Notes under the pieces: model-generated
What the model saw: the letters and a program-made list of their open reading frames with translations, nothing else
Database searches by the model: none
What the model was told of the DNA's origin: nothing
DNA from: Stephanodiscus triporus
Taxonomy: Eukaryota > Bacillariophyta > Thalassiosirophyceae > Thalassiosirales > Thalassiosiraceae
DNA length: 16,277 bases
Direction: 5' to 3'
Assembly (NCBI GenBank): GCA_036939755.1
Contig: JALLAZ010001015.1
Span: 1 to 16,277, forward strand
Program-made: the position numbers and the translations under genes
In this document: in pieces, positions 1-8,235 of the stretch
Layout: each line of letters starts with the position of its first letter
Numbering within the stretch: position 1 is the stretch's first letter

Positions 1-1
1 T

Positions 2-691
2 CTTCCTCCGAACCTTTGCATGATGGGATTGGCGGGACAGATGCATAAGAATGCGCGCGCAAGGGTGAGAGAGGTCCTACCTCGGGTGGCTCGACGGTTG
101 GCATGGCACCAGGATGATTGGCCGCCGGCTTCGCCAGTAATTCAGGGTTATCCTCTCCCACAGGTATACCGGACGGACACCCCTCGTGATCGCTCGGTAT
201 ATGGCCAAGGGGGTGGGGTGAGAACTCCCGACCACCGTAACGTGTCACGCGATTATGGGCGACGGACACCTCGTGCTGGGGATACTCCGGAGCCTGGACG
301 GGATCGTCCTGGTCCCAGAGGCCGATATGCTCGACCAGATCACAATCGTCGATCGTGGGACCCGGACATTACGTGCCAGGCGTGCAAGCGCCGAGGACAC
401 CCTGCGTCCAGTTGTGATATGCTTGCCATGGCCCTCTTCCTCGACAAGTATAACCGGTCCATGACGACTGCGGATCGAGACAAGGTCGAGGCTGCATGGC
501 TTCAGCGTTGGAAGGATAAACTCGGCAACCCGAGTCGCCTTCCTCGCAAGGTAATGAAGGCTTACCTTGATTACATGGATATCTCGGCGGAGGTGCTAGA
601 CAACCAAATGGATTGGGAATGCTGGCCGGTGGATGACGAGGTTGAGGACTTTGGCTTGGACGGTGCATCACACGAGTCTCCGGCCTTATGA
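2..691 (+). CDS. Copia-type Gag, 3' part (open at left edge)
   Basis: This is the C-terminal part of a Ty1/Copia nucleocapsid-like Gag. The frame is open from base 2 with no stop, so the true start lies outside the window; the ATGs at 20 and 23 are internal or at most possible starts. Numbering from the ATG at 20, a basic region rich in R, G and P (about residues 50-115) precedes a CCHC zinc knuckle, C119-x2-C122-x4-H127-x4-C132 (bases 374-415), the RNA-binding motif of retroelement Gag. The tail (about 180-223) is acidic. The frame ends in a single TGA at 689-691, and the codons after it stay open in the same frame into Pol. Gag would normally form the virus-like particle in the cytoplasm and package element RNA. 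Identity is secure from the knuckle plus the adjoining Pol. Confidence 0.8.
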   Translation, partial: LPPNLCMMGLAGQMHKNARARVREVLPRVARRLAWHQDDWPPASPVIQGYPLPQVYRTDTPRDRSVYGQGGGVRTPDHRNVSRDYGRRTPRAGDTPEPGRDRPGPRGRYARPDHNRRSWDPDITCQACKRRGHPASSCDMLAMALFLDKYNRSMTTADRDKVEAAWLQRWKDKLGNPSRLPRKVMKAYLDYMDISAEVLDNQMDWECWPVDDEVEDFGLDGASHESPAL

Positions 692-728
692 CTAGGGTAC
701 GATCCGTCTCGATGCGTTGGGACGGGTC
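689..728 (+). promoter_or_regulatory. Probable programmed UGA readthrough signal between Gag and Pol
   Basis: The Gag stop reads TGA CTA G at 689-695, the UGA-CUAG context known from efficient readthrough genes such as mammalian OPRL1 and AQP4. Nine bases after the stop, 701-712 pairs with 717-728 around a four-base loop (TGCG): 12 uninterrupted pairs, three of them G-U wobbles. The frame on both sides is the same. A stop, a permissive 3' context and a hairpin at about 8-9 bases is the arrangement of retroviral and alphaviral readthrough cassettes. That it works in this host is inferred. Confidence 0.65.
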
Positions 729-3700
729 ATAAGTTGACACAGCACCCGTTATCTGCAAACCAGCCAGGGGATTCCTCGCCGGTTGTTACTACAATTGGTC
801 TCACGTCCAGCGCTCCCCCCACCTTTCATGATTCCCCAGCGAGCTCTAGGGTAGACCTCGGTTTTGAGCCTGCCCGCGCTCTTCCGCCTCCGCAACCACC
901 TCCGAGGGGGACTCAACGACTAACTGTTGCCACGATCAAGAGTCGTGCGGAACCTACGCGTCCAATGACACCTTTGGTGTCGTACCACGTTCCACTAGAT
1001 AAGGCACGCCCGGTGGCGGCTGTGGATGATGACTGTTGTATCCCCCCCGGCTCTTCGGCGGATCCTAGCATCCTCCTCCGTCCTGCGTCTCCGACGACAC
1101 CGTTCGAGTTTCCATTTCACGGCCCAGAGAAAACGTATTGTGATTATAACGTGACAGGCGGGCTCCCTAGTGAAACGCTCATGGATAGCGTCACTCATGT
1201 CGTCGGTTTGCCACGGGTGTGTGGCCTGGCTCTGGACAGTGACTTGGTTGTGTCTGTGTCACGTGCAAGTACTTCTTTGGAGCATGGGGACAACACGTCG
1301 CTGATGGATGGCGGGGCCAACATTTGTTTAACGGGAATTTTAGACCTACTGGTGGATGTCGTTCCCATTGCCCCTCTCCCTATCTCAGTGGCTACGAAGA
1401 CAGGAGTTGTATCCTTGGATGATTGTTGCACTAAGAAGGGCCTGATGCCACTGACACTGGCCGATGGCTCCGTCTATTACCAGCCATGCTATTATTGCAA
1501 GAATGCGGTTGAAACCATTATTTCTCCTCAGGCTGTTCTCGCGTCCAGTGATATTCTCGTTCGTTGGACACAAACGGGTCACAAGGACGGTAGCCATGGC
1601 ACAATTCGATTTGACAGTGATAGTGGGCTCTACTCCATCGAGATGACATTAGAGAATCGGGATGGTCTATATTACTGTCCTACTGATGTTTTCACGGTCG
1701 ACAAGGACCCAGTTCGGTGCAATACTCCGGTGATTCGACGGACACTTATACCGCCACCGCCGGTCACCCGGCGGCCCAAAGATTACGTACCAGTGTCACG
1801 GACTCGCCTCACCGAATCCGAGCTCTGGATGTTACGGCTGGGATCCCCGGGAGAAGACCAGCTCGACCTACTCCATGGCCGTGTAACTGGGATCCCTCAC
1901 AGTTTCCAGTATCACCCATTCCGATATATCGACTGGAAAGAGGAGGCCCGGGTACAGAAGCAAGCCGCCGGGAAAGCTGTTGCGCGGACTACGGAAAATG
2001 GCCGCCGTTTTTATATGGACTTTGGTTTCATGCGGGCGTCGGCTACGGACTACTCCACACCAAATAAGAAACTTGATCGGGTTGTCGACTCTTGGGATGG
2101 GTATTCGTCGTATCTCCTAATCGTGGACGAGGCGTCACGGTATATTTGGGTCTTTCTCACAAAGTCTAAGGAGCCTCCCCTGGACATTATCGATACCTTC
2201 TTAGACCGATTCGGCCATGCTGATGGGGGATCAGTCCGTTCGGATCAGGGTGGGGAACTCGCACGTTCTTTTGCATACTCCGACATGCTCTTACGGAAGT
2301 ACAAATATGTTGTTGAACCCACCGGCGCGGATAGCCCATCACAAAATGGTGCTGTGGAGATATACAATGCCAAATTGGCCGTGCGAACACGCACTTTGCT
2401 TTTCGGATCGGGCTTACCCGCTAAGTACTGGTCGTCTGCTTTGGTTCATGCTGTGTACTTGCACAACAGGCTGGTCCATACGGTGTCACGGACGACGCCT
2501 TTTGAGGCCTTCTTTGGGGCGCGACCGGATCTGTCGTGTCTTAAAGTCTTTGGGTCGAGGGTTTGTGTGAAGCGTTCGGGCTCCCGTCGTAGCAAATTGG
2601 ATCGACATGACTTCAAAGGCATCTTCTTAGGGTACACCGCCACGGATCAGAATATTATATATCTTGATCTGGACTCGGGTATGGTAAAATCGAGCCACCA
2701 TGCTCAATTTGATGAGGCCTGGTATCTCCAGTCTTCTCGTCCCCCGGCCGCTCAACTTTTATATGATTTGGGTGTCCTTCCCGAGGACGACCCCTTGGGC
2801 GATCCTCTGGTGGCTCACCATCCTGGTGATTCTACCATCAGTCCTGTCGGTTCACATAAGCCGGTCGCGGTGCCATGGCCCCCTATGGCAGCTACAGGAG
2901 ATTATAGTAAAAAGTGGTCTGTCCCTCCGACGAGCCGCCATATGCACTTACCCCTCCGATCTATCACGGAGACGCCTCCGAAACCTATTCGGGCTCGGGC
3001 TGCACGGACAAAGCCGGCACGGGGTCGCAATTTGGCTGCGGAACTGGTCGCGGATTTTAACATCGGACTACAGGACATGGCGATGGTTTACATGTCTCCT
3101 GACCCTTATCACGAAGCATTTGAACAGACGGTCGACCTCCGGAAATTTGATTTGTCACATATTAAAACGGGGGGTCTCAATCTCTATGAACGAGACGGTC
3201 GGGTCCATCTTGCATCCATCTCACCCGGTACCCCGGCTGCTCGAATTCATGGCTGGCGTGCACGGGTCCGTGGTGCTTGGCTTATTAAGGTTGGCGCCAC
3301 TTGTGTAACGAGTATTGCCGATGTGGTTACGGCTTTTGATACTCTCCGGGACTCCAAATCTCCTTCGGTGACTTTGCTGTTCTCACATCCGGAGATCCGC
3401 CCCAATCTATCTCAGGACGGGATTCCTATATTGTCTTCGGCCCCGTTCTCGCAACTCACTCACGACCAGCTCAATAATCGATGGGAGTTCTCCACTGTGG
3501 CCGACCACCTCAGGACGTGCAAACCGTCGTCCAAATATGTGGATTCAGGTGGGGTCCTCAATCTCGTAACCAGGGTGATGCGCCTGACACGAGGTAAACT
3601 ACTAAAGCAACAAGATTGGGACGAATGGCAGTCTTCTGAATACTTGCAACTGGATCAATATGACGCGCAAGGGATGTTTGGCCTACCAGTCCCATATGAC

Positions 3701-5485
3701 AAGGATGAGGATAAGGATACTATGTCTGTCTTCCACTCGGTGTGGACATATGCAATAAAGGCGTTGGACTCACGCAAGAAGGCGCGTTGGGCTTGCGATG
3801 GCTCGCCTCGTTCCGGACAAGCCAGGATATTGGATGAGACCTATGCTAATTGTGTGGATCAAACAAGCTCTCGACTCTTTTATGCTGTCTCGGCTGCTGA
3901 GAACCTCATGATTTTCGGTGCTGATGTATCGAACGCTTTTGCCGAAGCTCCCCCTCCCAAGCAAGGTTTTTACATATATCCAGATCGAGCCTTCCGCGAA
4001 TGGTGGGTCAATCACAAACGGCGTTCTCCTATTCCAGAGGGTACGGTCATACCTATCTTATCTGCTATGCAAGGGCATCCTGAATCTCCTCGGTTGTGGG
4101 AAAAACACGCTGATGCTATATTACGAGAATGCGGCCTTGTACCGACTGTTCATGAGCCATGTCTATATTCTGGTTTTATTTGTGGTAAACGGGTGATATT
4201 TAAGCGCCAGGTCGATGATTTTGCTATTGCTGCTCCTGATGAACACACGGCGACTGTGCTCTTAGATATGATCGACGACAAGCTTACTATCCCGATGAAA
4301 CGTCAGGGTTTCCTCGACATGTACAATGGTATTGATGTCTTACAGACTCGACATTATGTTAAGATTTCGTGCACTACATACATCGAGAAAATATGCGACA
4401 AATACCTTCAGACATGGATGCGCAATTACACCAGTCCGGATAATCGTCCTACACCACTTCCTACGGACCCAGCTTGGATGAAGAAATTCAATGCTGCAAC
4501 TGGTGATCCTGATCCTAAGGTTCAAGCACTATTGGCTAAAAGTATGAACATCGGATATCGTAGTGGGGTCGGTGAACTGATTTGGGCGATGACGACATGT
4601 CGGCCCGACGTATCATTTGCAGGTGTCAAATTATCGCAAGCGAACTCTTGTCCCCATGAGCATCATTTCCATGGTTTAAAACACGCCCTGAAATTTCTTT
4701 ACAGCACGAAAAATGATGGGTTATATTATTGGAGAACAGCTCCTCGCGCCGAGTTTCCGGAAGGCCCCCTCCCGCATATCCATAGCAATAAGCATGACCT
4801 TCTCTTAGATAACCGACCAGAACACGACGCGAACGTTCTTCATGCATACGCGGACTCTGATTGGGCTTCTTGCGTCAAGACACGGCGATCTTTTGGCGGC
4901 TCGTGCATCCGCCTCGCGGGAGGTACAATTGCCTACAAATCTAAATTTCAACCGACGGTTGCGGGCTCGTCTACCGAAGCGGAATTCATGGCTGCCTATG
5001 ACACTGGTAAGATGATACTATTTGTTAGAAGCATTTTGTGGGACTTGGATATACCACAGGAAGCTGCTACTATTCTATACGAGGATAATGACGCGTGCAC
5101 TGCAATGGGAAATGCGCAGAAGCCAACACCGCGCACACGTCACATTGATATTAAGTATTTCTCGATTTGTGAATGGATCGAACGAGACCTGATGATTTTG
5201 GAGCGAATTGACACCACGATTAATATGTCAGACCATTTTACGAAAGGTCTATCTCGGGCTCTGTTTCATCGACATGCGGATTATTTACTGGGGCATGTTC
5301 CTCCAGCGTACTCGCCAATTTACAAGTCTACTATTGGGACGTACACAAATCAACATGTCGACTTTGAGCAATTTGTTCCTTTCTCATTCACAACACCCAT
5401 GACTGCGGCCGCTGCTAGAGTATTTGCCCCGATTACAGAAGATTACATGGGGAACCCTTGGTTGGTGATTCTCTGGCATGGTTAG
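692..5485 (+). CDS. Copia-type Pol polyprotein (PR-IN-PDZ-like-RT-RNase H)
   Basis: This is the full Pol of a CoDi-like Copia element, in frame with Gag after the TGA at 689-691. No ATG lies in this frame before 965, so expression probably depends on readthrough. Residues are numbered from the codon at 734. A proline-rich linker leads to the protease site D192-G-G-A, where Ser or Thr is usual after Asp. The integrase core has D429, D504 (RSDQGGE) and E542, spacing DD37E; no canonical HHCC zinc finger is obvious before it. A PDZ-like segment sits at about 812-887. RT shows motif A D1064 (GADVSNAF) and motif C Q-V-D1161-D1162. RNase H has D1374 (YADSDW), E1415 or E1417 (STEAEF) and D1451/D1453. 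A 50-residue tail follows. No frameshift or internal stop is seen, so the coding part looks young. Family assignment is firm; the exact lineage is not. Confidence 0.92.
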   Translation, partial: LGYDPSRCVGTGHKLTQHPLSANQPGDSSPVVTTIGLTSSAPPTFHDSPASSRVDLGFEPARALPPPQPPPRGTQRLTVATIKSRAEPTRPMTPLVSYHVPLDKARPVAAVDDDCCIPPGSSADPSILLRPASPTTPFEFPFHGPEKTYCDYNVTGGLPSETLMDSVTHVVGLPRVCGLALDSDLVVSVSRASTSLEHGDNTSLMDGGANICLTGILDLLVDVVPIAPLPISVATKTGVVSLDDCCTKKGLMPLTLADGSVYYQPCYYCKNAVETIISPQAVLASSDILVRWTQTGHKDGSHGTIRFDSDSGLYSIEMTLENRDGLYYCPTDVFTVDKDPVRCNTPVIRRTLIPPPPVTRRPKDYVPVSRTRLTESELWMLRLGSPGEDQLDLLHGRVTGIPHSFQYHPFRYIDWKEEARVQKQAAGKAVARTTENGRRFYMDFGFMRASATDYSTPNKKLDRVVDSWDGYSSYLLIVDEASRYIWVFLTKSKEPPLDIIDTFLDRFGHADGGSVRSDQGGELARSFAYSDMLLRKYKYVVEPTGADSPSQNGAVEIYNAKLAVRTRTLLFGSGLPAKYWSSALVHAVYLHNRLVHTVSRTTPFEAFFGARPDLSCLKVFGSRVCVKRSGSRRSKLDRHDFKGIFLGYTATDQNIIYLDLDSGMVKSSHHAQFDEAWYLQSSRPPAAQLLYDLGVLPEDDPLGDPLVAHHPGDSTISPVGSHKPVAVPWPPMAATGDYSKKWSVPPTSRHMHLPLRSITETPPKPIRARAARTKPARGRNLAAELVADFNIGLQDMAMVYMSPDPYHEAFEQTVDLRKFDLSHIKTGGLNLYERDGRVHLASISPGTPAARIHGWRARVRGAWLIKVGATCVTSIADVVTAFDTLRDSKSPSVTLLFSHPEIRPNLSQDGIPILSSAPFSQLTHDQLNNRWEFSTVADHLRTCKPSSKYVDSGGVLNLVTRVMRLTRGKLLKQQDWDEWQSSEYLQLDQYDAQGMFGLPVPYDKDEDKDTMSVFHSVWTYAIKALDSRKKARWACDGSPRSGQARILDETYANCVDQTSSRLFYAVSAAENLMIFGADVSNAFAEAPPPKQGFYIYPDRAFREWWVNHKRRSPIPEGTVIPILSAMQGHPESPRLWEKHADAILRECGLVPTVHEPCLYSGFICGKRVIFKRQVDDFAIAAPDEHTATVLLDMIDDKLTIPMKRQGFLDMYNGIDVLQTRHYVKISCTTYIEKICDKYLQTWMRNYTSPDNRPTPLPTDPAWMKKFNAATGDPDPKVQALLAKSMNIGYRSGVGELIWAMTTCRPDVSFAGVKLSQANSCPHEHHFHGLKHALKFLYSTKNDGLYYWRTAPRAEFPEGPLPHIHSNKHDLLLDNRPEHDANVLHAYADSDWASCVKTRRSFGGSCIRLAGGTIAYKSKFQPTVAGSSTEAEFMAAYDTGKMILFVRSILWDLDIPQEAATILYEDNDACTAMGNAQKPTPRTRHIDIKYFSICEWIERDLMILERIDTTINMSDHFTKGLSRALFHRHADYLLGHVPPAYSPIYKSTIGTYTNQHVDFEQFVPFSFTTPMTAAAARVFAPITEDYMGNPWLVILWHG
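3167..3394 (+). other. PDZ-like domain embedded in Copia Pol
   Basis: Between integrase and RT (about residues 812-887 from base 734) lies a segment with the layout of a PDZ domain. It has a glycine-rich start (GGLNLYERDG), a strand followed by ISPGTPAA as in the I-x-x-G-S/T-P-A-A step of many PDZ domains, then GAWLIKVGATCV, a helix-like IADVVTAFDTL, and a closing strand VTLLFSHPE. No Copia catalytic motif falls here. The assignment rests on pattern reading, not an alignment; a degenerate linker with chance similarity is the alternative. Confidence 0.55.
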
Positions 5486-5526
5486 TCCAATCTTACATGT
5501 TGGGACATATAAGATTGTGGGGGAGG
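5486..5526 (+). other. 3' end of (+) Copia element: hairpin, polypurine-like tract, junction
   Basis: Right after the Pol stop (5483-5485), 5488-5500 and 5505-5517 form a 13-base inverted repeat with 12 matches and a TGGG loop. It is followed by GTGGGGGAGG (5517-5526), which fits a plus-strand polypurine tract. A 3' LTR should begin immediately after such a tract, but instead the opposing element's RT coding sequence starts at about 5522. The element therefore lost its 3' LTR at this junction, by deletion, recombination or an assembly join. Confidence 0.5.
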
Positions 5527-7222
5527 CGCCCAGTACCAGAGGACGGATGTTATCTCTCCTCAAGTATTCAATCAGGTGCCTTAATTTCTCCCAATCATCC
5601 CTGTCAGGAGCCCTCACCCTCGTAGTTAGGAATGCAACAGACAAGCACGTATCTGGCCTTGCCCTCTTAGTCACATACAATGTCTTTGCAACGACGGTGT
5701 GGAAATCTGCTGCCATGTCTTCTGGCAACTTCTCACAGTCTTCATTAACCATGAACAAGTTCTCGGGAGCTGGTGTCTCATAACGCTGCTTGGTGACAGG
5801 TAGGAACCCATCATCATATTTCGCAATGGCCACATCATATGCCTTCACAATCTCAGCCACATAGTCATTCATCGTAACGATACACTGTCCCTTGTTGGTG
5901 AAATCCAGAGACATCCCTAGGTATTTGTGAACCCTGCCTCTGTGTACTTTCATCTCGCCTGAGCCATCCTCAAAGATGCTCTCGTATTCAGCCTTAAGCC
6001 AAACGATGGTCTCATCAATTACTTCAGGGACCTCATGAGATATCTTGCAGTCATCAACATGGAAACAAATTGTAATCTGCTTGCCCTTGATGATCTTGTT
6101 AGCCACGCACCCATCATACGGGTTGAGCTTGAATCCTTGGTTCTTGAGGCTCTTGACGAACTTCTTGTAGTATAATAACGCTGCCACCATTGTTCCATAA
6201 ACCGCATTCAGGCATTCGACAATCAAAACCTTCTGGCCGGTCTTGGTGACAGAAACATAGGGGCCATAGACGTCTGGTGCCATTGACACCAGGATATCCA
6301 CCAGTGGTCCCCTGATACGCACCGTCACACGGTGCTCTGCATCCTCCTCACTCACAACTGTTTGGATGAATGCATTTGGGATATCAACAACAGCAACATC
6401 CCTATTCTCTTGTGCATCAATTACACATGTGAGCATGACTGCTTCAGCCGTCACAGTTGGGGAGCTTACATCCTCTTTAGTAATGTAGTCACGTTGCTTG
6501 TTGCCACCAATCACCTTCCGTGCTTTGATGGTCCCGTCCCGTTTCTCTTCAACAAAGATATGGGACTCAAGTAGCTGTTCCTTCTGCTTCTTGGTTAGTG
6601 TGTGGTAATGCTTCGGCACGTAGGAGTTACGCCAGTGGAGTTGCTTCATCTCCTTTGATATGGCAAATCTCGCTTTCTCCCCCCACTTCTTAATGGCAGC
6701 CTTCATTGATAGTTGTGCCATAATCATGCCGACAATATCAGCTCTTCTATGTTCTCCTTTGGACATGAGTTTCACAGACATCTGAGCCATTGCTAGTCCA
6801 TGCTTTGATTCCTTGAGGGATTCAGCAATCTGCGTCATTGCAACTGCATACTTCTTCCCCTTCATGGCAGGGGCATACTTCTCAGGAGGCTTCCTCACCC
6901 TAGCATTCCTTGCTGCCATTCCTTGGCTGGGCGGTGCAGGGTCCAGCACGGGCGCTTCGTTGGGCTCGCCGGTTGGTAGGCGCGCGGTTTCACACTCGTG
7001 GGACGTTTCTTGAGGCTCCTGTTTGAGTCCATCTTGTAGATCAAAGTTAGTTTCGTTGGGGACATGTTCTGGGTCCACCTCCACTCCTGTGGGCTCTACA
7101 AGGGACTCCTCAGGCACTCCTGGGATTTCGTTGTCATCCTGCAATTCCACTAGGAAATCATCAGTATAATCATATACAACATCTGAGCCATCATCATCTG
7201 CCACCGGTAGATCTGTCGCAGC
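5522..7222 (-). pseudogene. Truncated Copia Pol fragment, RT module only
   Basis: A second Copia element, on the opposite strand and from a different lineage. Numbered from the GTG at 7204, residues 1-100 are the acidic and proline-rich linker that normally lies between integrase and RT. RT follows with V-V-D274-I-P-N-A-F (motif A) and F-H-V-D384-D385 (motif C). RT-connection sequence runs to LVLGAS at about 5522, where homology stops just before RNase H. Gag, protease, integrase, RNase H and both LTRs are missing. No stop or frameshift lies within the retained part. The frame runs open on the 5' side to a stop at 7244-7246 and on the 3' side to 5384, but both extensions are junction read-through (into the palindrome array, and antisense to the first element's end). 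The RT identity is firm; the exact edges are within about 20 bases. Confidence 0.85.
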
Positions 7223-7767
7223 TAAAATCGAATATTTGGATTTTCAATAATCGGTGCCGATAATTGATTTTACATGATTTGGCTAGCCATGTAAAATCGA
7301 ATATACATACCCAAAAATCTTATTACGTAAGTCATATTTGATATTACATGGCCAGCGATCGTGTAAAATCGAATATACATGACGTGGCAGGCCAAGTAAA
7401 ATCGAATATGGAATTCCCATATTGGATATTACATGGCCAGCAATCATGTATATTCGATTTTACACGAGGATCGCTGGCCATGTATTATCGAATATGGGAA
7501 TTCCATATTTGATATTACATGGTGCGAAAACCATGTAATATCGAAAATGGGAATTTCATCCACATATTCGATATTACATGGTTTTCGCGCCAAGTAATAT
7601 CGAATATGGAATTCCCATATTCGAAATTACATGGCATACGTGCCATGTATATTCGAATATATATGGTCTATTCTAGCCATGTATATTCAAAAATAGCCAA
7701 TGTTCAATATTTGTACCTGTAAAATTGAATATCGGCATGTAAAATCGAAAATCCGAATATTCGATAT
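7222..7767. repeat. AT-rich array of alternating inverted 18-bp repeats
   Basis: About 18 copies of the motif ATATTCGATATTACATGG, or its reverse complement CCATGTAATATCGAATAT, occur with small changes (the central ATA often becomes TTT). Examples: 7263-7276, 7287-7304, 7334-7351, 7361-7376, 7392-7409, 7419-7436, 7478-7495, 7505-7522, 7531-7548, 7564-7581, 7590-7607, 7617-7634, 7643-7660, 7716-7732, 7735-7752. Copies face each other in pairs around spacers of roughly 8-10 bases that differ between pairs, and pairs are joined by linkers centred on GGAATTCC. The result is a string of foldback units. No coding capacity is seen. It could be a foldback or MITE-like element, or a palindromic satellite. 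Confidence 0.85.
7405..7509. repeat. Long palindrome inside the array
   Basis: Bases 7405-7441 are the reverse complement of 7473-7509 at 35 of 37 positions, with a 31-base loop. Each arm contains one array motif plus the GGAATTCC linker and the block TTACATGGCCAGC or its complement, so the unit is a higher-order inversion of the array. Confidence 0.85.
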
Positions 7768-7870
7768 GAGATTGGTGGAAACATAGTTTTCTAAGATTTT
7801 TTGCAAGAGGAATTGAACCAAAACAAGTAAATATTATTTTTAGTATCGTACTATTTTCGAGACAATTGGT

Positions 7871-7920
7871 GGCAGTGTGGTGGTGGAGGAGGATGGCAGC
7901 GTGGTGGTGGCAGTTGTGGC
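7871..7920. repeat. GTG-rich minisatellite
   Basis: A G-rich tract holds two copies of GGCAGYGTGGTGGTGG at 7871-7886 and 7895-7910, followed by a shorter related stretch to 7920. It stands out against its AT-rich surroundings. No function is visible. Confidence 0.6.
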
Positions 7921-8055
7921 GATTTCCACTCACCACTGCCATTGCCATGTTAAAGATAGATGTTGACTTCTTGAAAGTGTGTACTACCCTCTCTCTAGAG
8001 GTTTTTTAGTGTGTATGGTATGTCGGTACGATACTACCACCATTTTTAGAGTTTT

Positions 8056-8235
8056 GTTAACCTCGATATTAGAGTTAACCGAGATATTAGATGTTAAAAA
8101 CTCTACGTAGGAATAATACTAAAAATATCAGAGTAACCGAGATATTAGATGTTAAGTAAAATATCAGATGTTAACTAACGCGGTTAACATCTGATATTTT
8201 TCGTATTATTCCTACGTACAATTTTTAACATCTGA
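8056..8235. repeat. Second foldback region with direct and inverted repeats
   Basis: A perfect 22-base direct repeat occurs at 8076-8097 and 8134-8155. A perfect 18-bp hairpin is formed by 8158-8175 and 8183-8200 with a 7-base loop. A competing inverted repeat pairs 8104-8132 with 8190-8218 at 28 of 29 positions, and weaker complementarity extends outward (about 8088-8103 with 8219-8234). The recurring word is ATCAGATGTTAA or ATTAGATGTTAA. It is unrelated to the array at 7222-7767. No coding capacity is seen; a MITE-like or foldback remnant is likely. Confidence 0.8.

Noticed and set aside
2700..3308. A 202-codon plus-strand frame inside Pol.
   Set aside because: It is an out-of-frame shadow of the Pol reading frame, which has full domain support there.
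5498..5516. TGTTGGGACATAT taken as the start of a 3' LTR of the first element.
   Set aside because: It looks like a Copia LTR start, but it lies before the purine tract and inside a hairpin, and only about 25 bases would remain before the opposing element. The purine tract reading fits better.
5384..5521. Continuation of the minus-strand RT frame past 5522.
   Set aside because: It is antisense to the end of the first element's Pol and 3' region; no family homology, so it is junction read-through.
7222..7767. The repeat array considered as a CRISPR array.
   Set aside because: Repeats alternate orientation, spacers are only about 8-10 bases, no cas genes are present and the context is eukaryotic.
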